Part shown: piece after piece, positions 1 to 5,723 of the stretch
How positions within the stretch are numbered: position 1 is the first letter of the stretch
Layout of the letters: every line of letters starts with the position of its first letter
DNA from: JAWVZU01 sp033722075
GTDB taxonomy: Bacteria > Pseudomonadota > Gammaproteobacteria > Xanthomonadales > SZUA-38
NCBI GenBank assembly: GCA_033722075.1
Contig: JAWVZU010000252.1
Coordinates: forward strand, 1-5,723
Length of the DNA: 5,723 nt
Direction of reading: 5' to 3'
Made by a program: the position numbers and the translations under genes
The notes under the pieces: model-generated
What the model was told of the DNA's origin: nothing
The model's database searches: none
What the model saw: the letters and a program-made list of their open reading frames with translations, nothing else

Positions 1-540
1 CAGGAGAGTCTGGATGCCATGCTGGGCCTGTTCCTGCTGGGGCTTGGCCTGATCTACCTTATCCTCGCCACCCAGTTCCGAAGCTACTTCCAGCCGCTGC
101 TGATCCTGGTCACGGTGCCGATGGCTTTCACCGGAGTCGTCTTCGGGCTGATCATCACCGGAAACCCGTTGAGCCTCTACACGCTGTATGGCGTGATTGC
201 GCTGACCGGCATCGCCGTCAACGCCGCCATCGTGCTGATCGATGCGGCCAACGCCCGTATCGCCGCGGGCATGCGGCCCCTGCACGCGACCGTCTACGCG
301 GCCCGGCGGCGGGTGATCCCGATCCTGATGACCACGACGACGACCATTGCCGGGTTGTTCTCCCTGGCGGTGGGGCTGGGCGGAAAGTCTCTCCTCTGGG
401 GGCCGGTGGCGTCCTCCATCGTGGCCGGCCTGGCGGTGGCCACGGTGCTAACGCTCTTCGTCGTTCCGACCCTGTATCGCCTGTTCATGCGCGGCCATGC
501 GAGCGCTCACTACGACCCGGAGGCCGAAGCCGCCTATTGA
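1..540 (+). CDS. RND-superfamily efflux permease, C-terminal part (5' end outside window)
   Basis: This is the final 179 codons of an inner-membrane proton-driven efflux pump of the AcrB/RND superfamily. The frame is open from base 1, so the ATG at 19 is an internal methionine and not a start. The visible part matches the end of the second membrane half, TM8 to TM12. TM8-TM9 run from about residue 7 to 53 and carry ATQFRSYFQPLLILVTVPMA. TM10 contains GIAVNAAIVLID (residues about 70-81). TM11 holds the Thr-rich MTTTTT, and TM12 ends in FVVPTLYRLF, followed by a short cytoplasmic tail. In family knowledge, such pumps (about 1,000-1,050 residues) pair with a periplasmic adaptor and usually an outer-membrane channel; neither is visible here. 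At the place of AcrB Lys940 in TM10 there appears to be Asn74, a state common in RND subfamilies with a VNNA-type motif. The substrate cannot be judged because the porter domains lie outside the window. Confidence 0.93.
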   Translation, partial: QESLDAMLGLFLLGLGLIYLILATQFRSYFQPLLILVTVPMAFTGVVFGLIITGNPLSLYTLYGVIALTGIAVNAAIVLIDAANARIAAGMRPLHATVYAARRRVIPILMTTTTTIAGLFSLAVGLGGKSLLWGPVASSIVAGLAVATVLTLFVVPTLYRLFMRGHASAHYDPEAEAAY

Positions 541-626
541 CCGGCCGACGGGCGTTCTACGCTCGGGGAATCTTGCGGGCTTTGCAGGGTCAAATGTTCT
601 TCGGTAGTGGCGTTGCTTCGGGGTGC

Positions 627-632
627 AGGGGG
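627..632 (+). promoter_or_regulatory. Ribosome binding site for the SLC13-type permease
   Basis: AGGGGG lies 7 bases upstream of the GTG at 640, a normal Shine-Dalgarno spacing. The alternative GTG at 607 has only a weak AGGGT about 16 bases upstream, which is too far. This site favours the start at 640, which also places the first hydrophobic segment directly at the N-terminus. Confidence 0.55.
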
Positions 633-639
633 TCGCGCT

Positions 640-2421
640 GTGAGCTGGCAGATCGGGATCGCACTGGCGGTCACCAGCATCGTCTTCTTTGGTTTCGTTC
701 GCGAGAAGTGGCCGCCGGAGGTCACCGCCTTCGCCGGGGTGAGTCTGCTCCTGGCCACCGGCACCTTGCCCAGCGATTCGCTGCTCGCGGTCTTTTCCAA
801 CAGCGCCCCCATGACCATCGCTGCGATGTTCGTCCTCAGTGCGGCGCTCGAACGGACCGGGGTGATCACGCTCCTGGGCCGCTGGGCGACCCGTCTTGCG
901 CGCGGGTCCTGGCTTCGCGCGATCCTGATCATCCTCGTGCCGGTGATCGGGATGTCGGCCTTCATCAACAACACCCCGGTGGTGGTCATTCTCACCCCGG
1001 TGCTGATTGCCCTGGCGCGAAGCTCCGCCATGCCGGCTTCCAAACTGCTCATCCCCCTGTCCTTCCTCAGCATTTTCGGGGGCACCTGCACGCTGCTCGG
1101 CACCTCGACCAATCTCCTGGTGGACGGGCTGGTCCGGGCGCAGGGCCTGCCGGGCTTCGGCCTCTTCGAGATCAGCTCGGTCGGCCTCATCATGGCGCTG
1201 GCCGGCTCCCTGTACCTGGTGCTGTTCGGCTGGTGGCTGCTGCCGAACCGGAACCCGCCGGTAGATGCCGAACAGTTGCTGCGACAGCGCCGCTTCATGA
1301 CCGATTTCCTGGTCCCCGTGGGGTCTTCCCTGCGCGGCAAGCGGCTGGCGGAGACGCCGCTGGCCAGGGTGCCTGGCGCACGGGTGCTGGACGTGCTGCG
1401 GGGCAACTACTCCCTCAAGCGCTCCCTGGATTCGCTTCAGCTGACCGAGGCGGATCGCCTGATCATCGAATGTTCGGCCGATGACGTCCCGGCCCTGCGC
1501 GCGCTCGCGCTGGAAAGCCGGAGCGCTTCGCCGGGTCTGCAGGCCGTGAGCACCACCGAGAATCAGATCATCGAGGCCATTGTCGGTCCCGAATCCCGGA
1601 TCACCGGCAGCGCGATCTCGGAACTGGACCTCCCGGGACGTTTCGGTGTGTACCCGATCGCGGTGCATCGGCACAAGCGACCCCTGGCCCGCAATTTCGA
1701 TCAGCTGCGCCTCAAGGTTGGCGACATTCTCCTCCTGGAAGGGTCCGGCGCGGCGCTGGCCAGGCTGGCCGACAGTCCGCAATTCATCAACGTCTCGACG
1801 CCGAAACTGCGACCGGTGCACACGGACAAGGCTTCGCTGGCCATGGCGATCATGGTGGGTGTGGTCGTGGTGGCGACCGTCTCCAGCCTGCCTCTGGTCG
1901 CCGTGGCGGTGGTGGGTGCCACGCTGGCGATCCTGACCCGCTGTATCGACCCGGACGACATCTACGAAGCCATCCAATGGCCGATCCTGATGTTGATCTA
2001 CGGCATGCTCGCGATCGGCAAGGCGTTGGAGAACACGGGCGCCATGGCCTATCTGGTCGAGCTGCTTTTTGTCCTCGTAAAGGACATGGGGCCGGTGGCG
2101 GTGCTGGCCGTGCTGTACATCCTGACCTCGATCCTGACCGAGGTGATGAGCAACAATGCCGCGGCCATCCTCATCACGCCGATCGCCATCGGTCTGGCGG
2201 ATTCGCTGGGAATCGATGCACGGCCTCTGGTGGTGGCGGTCATGCTGGCGGGCAGCGCGAGCTTCGCGACGCCGATCGGCTACCAGACCAACACCTTCGT
2301 CTACCGGGCCGGCAACTATCGGTTCGTCGACTTCGCGCGGATCGGCATTCCCCTCAACCTGCTGCTGTGGGCGATCGCGGTGTATTTCGTGCCCCGCATC
2401 TGGCCGTTCCATGCGGGATGA
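640..2421 (+). CDS. SLC13/DASS-type permease with two internal RCK_C (TrkA-C) domains
   Basis: A predicted inner-membrane permease of 593 residues in the SLC13/divalent anion:Na+ symporter group (COG0471-like, related to CitMHS/ArsB permeases). The N-terminal membrane half (about 3-205) carries FINNTP (108-113) and the family hallmark GGTCTLLGTSTNLL (147-160). Two soluble RCK_C-like domains follow, at about 220-292 and 307-386; the second contains GRFGVYPIAVHRHK and LKVGDILLLEG. The C-terminal membrane half (about 400-593) has SNNAAAILITP (504-514) and ATPIGYQTNTFVY (543-555). The paired SNN/GTSTN motifs resemble the ion- and substrate-binding hairpins of this fold. No RCK_N nucleotide-binding domain is visible. 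GTG at 640 is chosen because of the Shine-Dalgarno site at 627-632; starting at GTG 607 would add 11 residues. Relatives with this architecture include algal and cyanobacterial sulfate-type transporters, but the substrate here is unknown (sulfate, dicarboxylate or another anion). The gene lies 99 bases downstream of the RND gene and converges with the DUF2878 gene. Confidence 0.92.
   Translation: MSWQIGIALAVTSIVFFGFVREKWPPEVTAFAGVSLLLATGTLPSDSLLAVFSNSAPMTIAAMFVLSAALERTGVITLLGRWATRLARGSWLRAILIILVPVIGMSAFINNTPVVVILTPVLIALARSSAMPASKLLIPLSFLSIFGGTCTLLGTSTNLLVDGLVRAQGLPGFGLFEISSVGLIMALAGSLYLVLFGWWLLPNRNPPVDAEQLLRQRRFMTDFLVPVGSSLRGKRLAETPLARVPGARVLDVLRGNYSLKRSLDSLQLTEADRLIIECSADDVPALRALALESRSASPGLQAVSTTENQIIEAIVGPESRITGSAISELDLPGRFGVYPIAVHRHKRPLARNFDQLRLKVGDILLLEGSGAALARLADSPQFINVSTPKLRPVHTDKASLAMAIMVGVVVVATVSSLPLVAVAVVGATLAILTRCIDPDDIYEAIQWPILMLIYGMLAIGKALENTGAMAYLVELLFVLVKDMGPVAVLAVLYILTSILTEVMSNNAAAILITPIAIGLADSLGIDARPLVVAVMLAGSASFATPIGYQTNTFVYRAGNYRFVDFARIGIPLNLLLWAIAVYFVPRIWPFHAG
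2393..2417. repeat. 7-bp perfect inverted repeat at the convergent gene end
   Basis: CCCGCAT (2393-2399) and ATGCGGG (2411-2417) form a perfect 7-bp stem with an 11-base loop over the last codons of the SLC13-type permease, just before its stop. The convergent DUF2878 gene ends 27 bases beyond that stop. No T-run follows the stem on either strand, so it is not a standard intrinsic terminator. It could be chance within coding sequence or a weak bidirectional 3'-end structure. Confidence 0.25.
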
Positions 2422-2448
2422 CTGCCGGTCTCGTTGGCTGCTGTCCAG

Positions 2449-3024
2449 CTAGCGCTTTCCCGCACTCAGGAAGCTGGCCGCGGCTGCTGCGGCCCGGCTG
2501 GACGCCCCTTCCGTTTCGATCTTCAGCAGGCGCGAGCACAACCCCATGACGAGCATCCAGGGAACGGCCAGGGCGCTGATCCAGACCGGCCAAGGGTAGC
2601 CAAAGGCGGCGGCACCCCATACTTCGGCGGCAATCCAGTAGGACAGCGGCCCGAAGATCGCGCCCAGGAGCATGGCGATCCACGCATTCGCCAGCAGCAT
2701 TCGCAACGAATGCGCCACCGTAAGGGCGAACGCGAACCACAGGGACAGGATCCACACCGGCGCCAGACTCGAGGACGGCACCGGGGAGGCATAAATGACC
2801 ACTCCGGTGGCCGCGTAGAGCGAATCCAGGACCAGCCCCAGCGGCATCAGGACCAGCAGGGCCAGCGCATCCATGCGCTTGAAGAAAGGCCAGTGGATCA
2901 GCATGAAGATCGCGGCTGCGGCCGGACCCGCCCACCAGAGCCCGCGGGCGGCCCCGCCGACGGCGGCCATCCAGACCAGGTTCAGCACGATCGCATTGAC
3001 GATGTTGTAGCGGGTCGCGGTCAT
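2449..3024 (-). CDS. DUF2878 family integral membrane protein
   Basis: A 191-residue inner-membrane protein of unknown function, recognised as DUF2878 from its overall pattern. About six hydrophobic segments are visible: 6-24, 29-48, 52-79, 87-111, 114-133 and 145-167. Features that fit the family are an N-terminal Asn/Trp helix (NAIVLNLVW, 10-18), an Asp in the third helix (LVLDSLYAATG, 64-74), PVWILSLWFAFALT (89-102) and GPLSYWIAA (125-133). The C-terminus ends in a short Ala/Ser-rich tail. The frame is open further upstream, but the ATG at 3024-3022 is chosen because it overlaps the TGA of the DUF1295 gene in an ATGA and begins right before the first helix. There is no clear Shine-Dalgarno sequence ahead of it, which fits translational coupling. 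From memory, DUF2878 genes often sit near Cfa-like, DUF1365 and flavin amine-oxidase genes in proteobacteria, so a membrane-lipid role is inferred. Confidence 0.85.
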   Translation of the reverse strand: MTATRYNIVNAIVLNLVWMAAVGGAARGLWWAGPAAAAIFMLIHWPFFKRMDALALLVLMPLGLVLDSLYAATGVVIYASPVPSSSLAPVWILSLWFAFALTVAHSLRMLLANAWIAMLLGAIFGPLSYWIAAEVWGAAAFGYPWPVWISALAVPWMLVMGLCSRLLKIETEGASSRAAAAAASFLSAGKR

Positions 3025-3860
3025 CGAGGCAGCAGCCGGGGAAAGAAGGCCGGCGTGGATTCCACGTAATCGGCGTATTTCGGCTTGGTTTCCTTCAGTC
3101 CGTCCTCGAGCATGGCGACGCCGGAAAAGCGCATCAGCATCCAGGTGATGAGGACCGGGCCGACGATGAAGAGGCCGCCGCCGATATCCAGGCTGGCGAC
3201 GTAGATGCCCCACCAGAGGACCGCTTCGCCGAAGTAGTTGGGATGGCGCGTCAGCCCCCACAAACCACTGTCCAGGACCTCGCCCTGGTTGTCGGGATCC
3301 GCCTTGAAGGCCCGAAGCTGGGCATCGGCCACCCATTCGAAGGCGAACCCGAACAGGAAGATCGCCGCGCCGACATACTGGAGCAGCCCCAGAGACGCTT
3401 CGGAAGCGCTCGCGGCATGGCCGATCAGGGGCGCCGCAACGACCCAGGCCAGGGCGGCCTGCAACCAGAAGATCGTGACCAGGGACCGGAGCCAGAAACC
3501 CCTGCCGGCCTGGCGCCGGAATGCCGCGTAGCGAAAATCCTCAGGCGCCCCGATGTTGCGCCGGGCGAGATGGATCGCCAGCCGCAGGGCCCAGGCGGTG
3601 ACGAGCGCGAGCAGCAGCCAGGTCGGCGCGGAGAATGGCCGTTCGTAGGCGAGCACCGAGACCCAGGCCACCAGGGCGATGGCCGGTCCCCAGAAGATGT
3701 CGATCACGCCGGCATTCTTCAGCGGCAGGCTGATCAGCCAGGCGATCGTCAGCAGACCCGCTGCGGCAACCAGCGGCTGCCAGGAAGGACCTTCGAGCAG
3801 TGCCAGCTGGATGACGCCGGCCAGGGCCAGGAGGGCTGTGATGAGGGCGGCGTTTTTCAT
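3021..3860 (-). CDS. DUF1295 family membrane protein (steroid 5-alpha-reductase-like fold)
   Basis: A 279-residue polytopic inner-membrane protein of the DUF1295 family (COG3752-like), distantly related to steroid 5-alpha-reductases and isoprenylcysteine methyltransferases. About seven hydrophobic segments are visible, starting with residues 4-22. The family signature is near the C-terminus: GLTRHPNYFGEAVLWWG, with RHPNYFGE at 205-212, followed by a final helix and the closing pattern KPKYADYVESTPAFFPRL. In related enzymes the matching region helps bind a nucleotide cofactor (NADPH or S-adenosylmethionine), so an enzymatic role on a lipid or isoprenoid is likely; the actual reaction is unknown. 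The reading frame stays open upstream into mnmG, but that extension is Arg/Ser/Pro-rich and implausible. ATG at 3860 is the first good start, just before the first helix, with a GGAGGG directly in front. The gene follows mnmG by 43 bases and overlaps the DUF2878 gene by 4, suggesting one transcription unit. Confidence 0.9.
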   Translation of the reverse strand: MKNAALITALLALAGVIQLALLEGPSWQPLVAAAGLLTIAWLISLPLKNAGVIDIFWGPAIALVAWVSVLAYERPFSAPTWLLLALVTAWALRLAIHLARRNIGAPEDFRYAAFRRQAGRGFWLRSLVTIFWLQAALAWVVAAPLIGHAASASEASLGLLQYVGAAIFLFGFAFEWVADAQLRAFKADPDNQGEVLDSGLWGLTRHPNYFGEAVLWWGIYVASLDIGGGLFIVGPVLITWMLMRFSGVAMLEDGLKETKPKYADYVESTPAFFPRLLPR

Positions 3861-3866
3861 CCCTCC
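3861..3866 (-). promoter_or_regulatory. Shine-Dalgarno-like GGAGGG abutting the DUF1295 start
   Basis: Read on the minus strand, GGAGGG directly precedes the ATG at 3860-3858. The GGAG core leaves only 2 bases of spacing, shorter than the usual 5-9. No other in-frame ATG or GTG is seen in the first part of the protein, so the start is still the best choice; initiation may be weak or helped by ribosomes finishing mnmG. Confidence 0.35.
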
Positions 3867-3903
3867 ACTGTAGCGCTTCCCGACGTGATGGTGCGGTCGA
3901 GGC

Positions 3904-5723
3904 TCAGGCGACCTGGCGGGACGTTTTCTTGAGATGCACCAGCAGCAGGGAGATCGCGGCCGGTGTGACGCCGGGGATGCGACCTGCCTGGCCGATGGTT
4001 GCCGGTCCGATGCGACTGAGCTTCTCGCGCACCTCGGCCGACAGGCCGGGCACCGTCGCATAGTCCAGATTCTCGGGAATCGCCTTGGACTCGGCTCGCC
4101 TGAGCTTTTCGATTTCCTCCGTCTGGCGGGCGAGATAGCCCGCATAGCGGGTCTGGATCTCCACCTGCTCGGCGACCTTGGGATCGGGCACGGGCGGTCC
4201 GAGCCCGTCGATGGCGGTCAGGTCCCGATAGCTCAGTTTTGGGCGCTTGAGCAGATCGAGCGCGCGGACTTCCTTGGTGATCGGTTCACCGGTCTCGGCG
4301 CTGACCCGCTGTCCCAGCTCGTTCTGCGGCGACACCCAGATCGCCTCCAGCCGCGCCTGTTCCGTGGCAACGGCCTCGCGCTTCGATGCGAAGGCGTCCC
4401 AGCGCCTGTCGCCGACCAACCCGAGCTCGCGGCCGTGCTCGGTCAGGCGCAGGTCCGCGTTGTCCTCCCGCAGGAGAAGACGGTATTCGGCACGCGAGGT
4501 GAACATCCGGTAGGGCTCACGGGTGCCGAGCGTCACCAGGTCATCGATGAGCACGCCCAGGTAGGCCTGGTCGCGGGTCGGGTGCCACGGATCCTGGTCC
4601 TGAGCCTGGCGCGCGGCGTTCAATCCGGCGATCAGGCCCTGGGCGGCCGCTTCCTCGTAGCCGGTGGTGCCGTTGATCTGACCGGCAAAGAACAGCCCGT
4701 TGATGAAGCGCGTTTCCAGGCTGTGCTGCAGGCCGCGCGGATCGAAGAAGTCATACTCGATGGCATAGCCTGGCCGGGTGATGTGCGCGTTTTCGAAGCC
4801 GCGAATGGACTGGACCAGTGCGACCTGCGCGTCGAAGGGCAGGCTGGTCGAAATTCCGTTCGGATAGAGTTCGGTGGTCTGCAGCCCCTCCGGCTCGACG
4901 AAGATCTGGTGCGCGGTCCTGTCGGCGAACCGGACCACCTTGTCCTCGATGGAGGGACAGTAGCGCGGTCCCGTGCCCTCGATGGCGCCGGAGTACATGG
5001 GCGACTGGTCCAGCGCCCCGCGGATGATCTCGTGGGTGTGTTCGTTGGTCTGGGCGATGTGGCAGGACACCTGCTCCGGGTGGTCGGCGGGCTGGCCCAG
5101 GTAGGAGAACACCGGCAGCGGCGAATCACCGGGCTGTTCCTCCATCACCGAGAAATCCACCGTCTTTCCGTCGATGCGCGGCGGCGTTCCGGTCTTGAGC
5201 CGGTCGACCTCGAAGGGCAGCTCCCGCAGGCGCGTCGCCAGCGCATTGGCCGGCGGGTCGCCGGCTCGCCCGCCGGCAAAATTGGACCGACCGATATGGA
5301 TCTTGCCGCCGAGAAAGGTGCCGACGGTCAGGACCACGGTCTTGCCTCGGAACTCGAGACCCATCTGCGTGACGACGCCCTCGACGCGGTCTCCTCGAAC
5401 GATCAGGTCATCCACCCCCTGCTGAAAAACGGTCAGGTTCGGCTGGTTCTCGACCGCATGGCGGATAGCCGCCTTGTACAGCTCGCGATCGCACTGAGCC
5501 CGCGTGGCGCGGACGGCAGGACCCTTGCTGGCGTTCAGCGTTCGCAGCTGGATTCCGGCGCGGTCGGCAGCCTGCGCCATGATGCCGCCCAGAGCGTCGA
5601 TTTCGCGTACCAGGTGCCCCTTGCCGATGCCGCCGATGGCCGGATTGCAGCTCATCTGGCCGATCGTCTCGATGTTGTGGGTGAGCAGTAGCGTGCGCAC
5701 GCCGACGCGCGCGGCGGCGAGGG
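3904..5723 (-). CDS. mnmG: tRNA uridine-5-carboxymethylaminomethyl synthesis enzyme MnmG (GidA), 5' end outside window
   Basis: MnmG is a cytosolic FAD enzyme that, with the GTPase MnmE, installs the (carboxymethyl)aminomethyl group at C5 of the wobble uridine (U34) of certain tRNAs, using methylenetetrahydrofolate and glycine or ammonium. The frame is open to the window edge and 605 residues are visible. By alignment from memory with E. coli MnmG (629 residues), about 22 are missing, including the GGGHAG FAD-binding loop; the GTG at 5700-5698 is an internal valine. Both catalytic cysteines are present: QMSCNPAIGG (Cys at 5649-5647, E. coli Cys47) and RYCPSIEDK (Cys at 4959-4957, E. coli Cys277). 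Other conserved stretches are GIGKGHLVREIDALGG, NASKGPAVRATRAQ, KTGTPPRID, QINGTTGYEEAAAQG and FTSRAEYRLLLREDNADLRL. The C-terminal helical domain that contacts MnmE is complete (AEQVEIQTRYAGYLARQ to GVTPAAISLLLVHLKK). The expected neighbour rsmG does not follow; the DUF1295 gene starts 43 bases downstream. Confidence 0.98.
   Translation of the reverse strand, partial: LAAARVGVRTLLLTHNIETIGQMSCNPAIGGIGKGHLVREIDALGGIMAQAADRAGIQLRTLNASKGPAVRATRAQCDRELYKAAIRHAVENQPNLTVFQQGVDDLIVRGDRVEGVVTQMGLEFRGKTVVLTVGTFLGGKIHIGRSNFAGGRAGDPPANALATRLRELPFEVDRLKTGTPPRIDGKTVDFSVMEEQPGDSPLPVFSYLGQPADHPEQVSCHIAQTNEHTHEIIRGALDQSPMYSGAIEGTGPRYCPSIEDKVVRFADRTAHQIFVEPEGLQTTELYPNGISTSLPFDAQVALVQSIRGFENAHITRPGYAIEYDFFDPRGLQHSLETRFINGLFFAGQINGTTGYEEAAAQGLIAGLNAARQAQDQDPWHPTRDQAYLGVLIDDLVTLGTREPYRMFTSRAEYRLLLREDNADLRLTEHGRELGLVGDRRWDAFASKREAVATEQARLEAIWVSPQNELGQRVSAETGEPITKEVRALDLLKRPKLSYRDLTAIDGLGPPVPDPKVAEQVEIQTRYAGYLARQTEEIEKLRRAESKAIPENLDYATVPGLSAEVREKLSRIGPATIGQAGRIPGVTPAAISLLLVHLKKTSRQVA

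Noticed and set aside
549..565. Possible terminator hairpin after the RND gene (CGGGCG, loop TTCTA, CGCTCG)
   Set aside because: The stem is only 6 bp with one G-T pair and is not followed by a T-run. I see no other signal in the 541-639 gap apart from the Shine-Dalgarno site at its end.
607..639. Upstream GTG start at 607 for the SLC13-type permease
   Set aside because: It lacks a well-spaced Shine-Dalgarno sequence and adds an Arg/Gly-rich stretch before the first helix; GTG at 640 fits better. It cannot be fully excluded.
537..1484. Plus-strand open frame of 315 codons overlapping the permease start
   Set aside because: It is in the wrong frame relative to the clear SLC13 protein, and its translation is Gly/Arg/His/Pro-rich without hydrophobic segments.
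448..2412. Very long minus-strand open frame (654 codons) opposite the SLC13-type permease
   Set aside because: Its translation is extremely rich in His, Arg, Gln, Asp and Gly, with no domain pattern. It mirrors a real, motif-rich membrane protein gene on the plus strand, so it is a frame artefact of high GC content.
3025..3336. N-terminal extension of the DUF2878 frame into the DUF1295 gene
   Set aside because: The extension is Gly/Arg-rich, unlike the family, and overlaps the conserved RHPNYFGE region of DUF1295. The ATGA overlap at 3024-3021 is a typical coupled start.
3861..4145. N-terminal extension of the DUF1295 frame into mnmG
   Set aside because: The added residues are Arg/Ser/Pro-rich and overlap the conserved C-terminus of MnmG. 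The ATG at 3860 sits directly before the first membrane helix.
3934..5691. Long plus-strand open frame (585 codons) antisense to mnmG
   Set aside because: The opposite strand is unmistakably mnmG with both catalytic cysteines. The antisense product is low in recognisable motifs and arises from codon bias in GC-rich DNA.
1..5723. A defence system, CRISPR array, mobile element or RNA gene
   Set aside because: I looked for direct-repeat arrays, transposase or integrase motifs, tRNA-like cloverleaf sequences and rRNA sequence and saw none. Nearly all the DNA is accounted for by five protein genes.

Overview
The window looks like a piece of chromosome from a GC-rich gammaproteobacterium. The GC content is high by eye. 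The mnmG product closely resembles my memory of E. coli MnmG, including gammaproteobacterial-style stretches such as AVRATRAQ and QMSCNPAIGG. I cannot name a genus; a Xanthomonadales/Chromatiales-type lineage is only a guess.

Layout: two genes on the plus strand converge on three genes on the minus strand. Plus strand: (1) the last 179 codons of an RND-superfamily efflux permease (1-540), cut by the window's left edge; (2) a complete SLC13/DASS-type membrane permease with two RCK_C (TrkA-C) domains between its two membrane halves (640-2421; an upstream start at 607 is possible but less likely). Minus strand, in transcription order: (3) mnmG (gidA), which enters from the right edge without its first ~22 codons and ends at 3904; (4) a DUF1295 membrane protein of the steroid-reductase/isoprenylcysteine-methyltransferase-like fold (3860-3021); (5) a DUF2878 six-helix membrane protein (3024-2449), whose start overlaps the stop of gene 4 by 4 bases.

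How the genes work together: the RND and SLC13 genes are 99 bases apart on the same strand and may be co-transcribed, but nothing shows a shared function. MnmG works with MnmE on the wobble uridine of certain tRNAs. The DUF1295-DUF2878 pair is almost certainly translationally coupled and probably acts together at the membrane. From memory, both families recur in bacterial clusters with cyclopropane-fatty-acid-synthase-like and flavin amine-oxidase-like proteins, so a lipid-modifying role is a reasonable inference, not a demonstrated one. Only 43 bases separate mnmG from this pair, and rsmG (gidB), often the next gene after mnmG, is not there.

Overall this is mostly ordinary core and transport sequence. 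I see no tRNA, rRNA, insertion sequence, CRISPR array or defence gene. The points worth a second look are the two uncharacterised membrane genes in the mnmG transcription unit, the permease with embedded RCK_C domains, and the tight convergent junction with a small inverted repeat.
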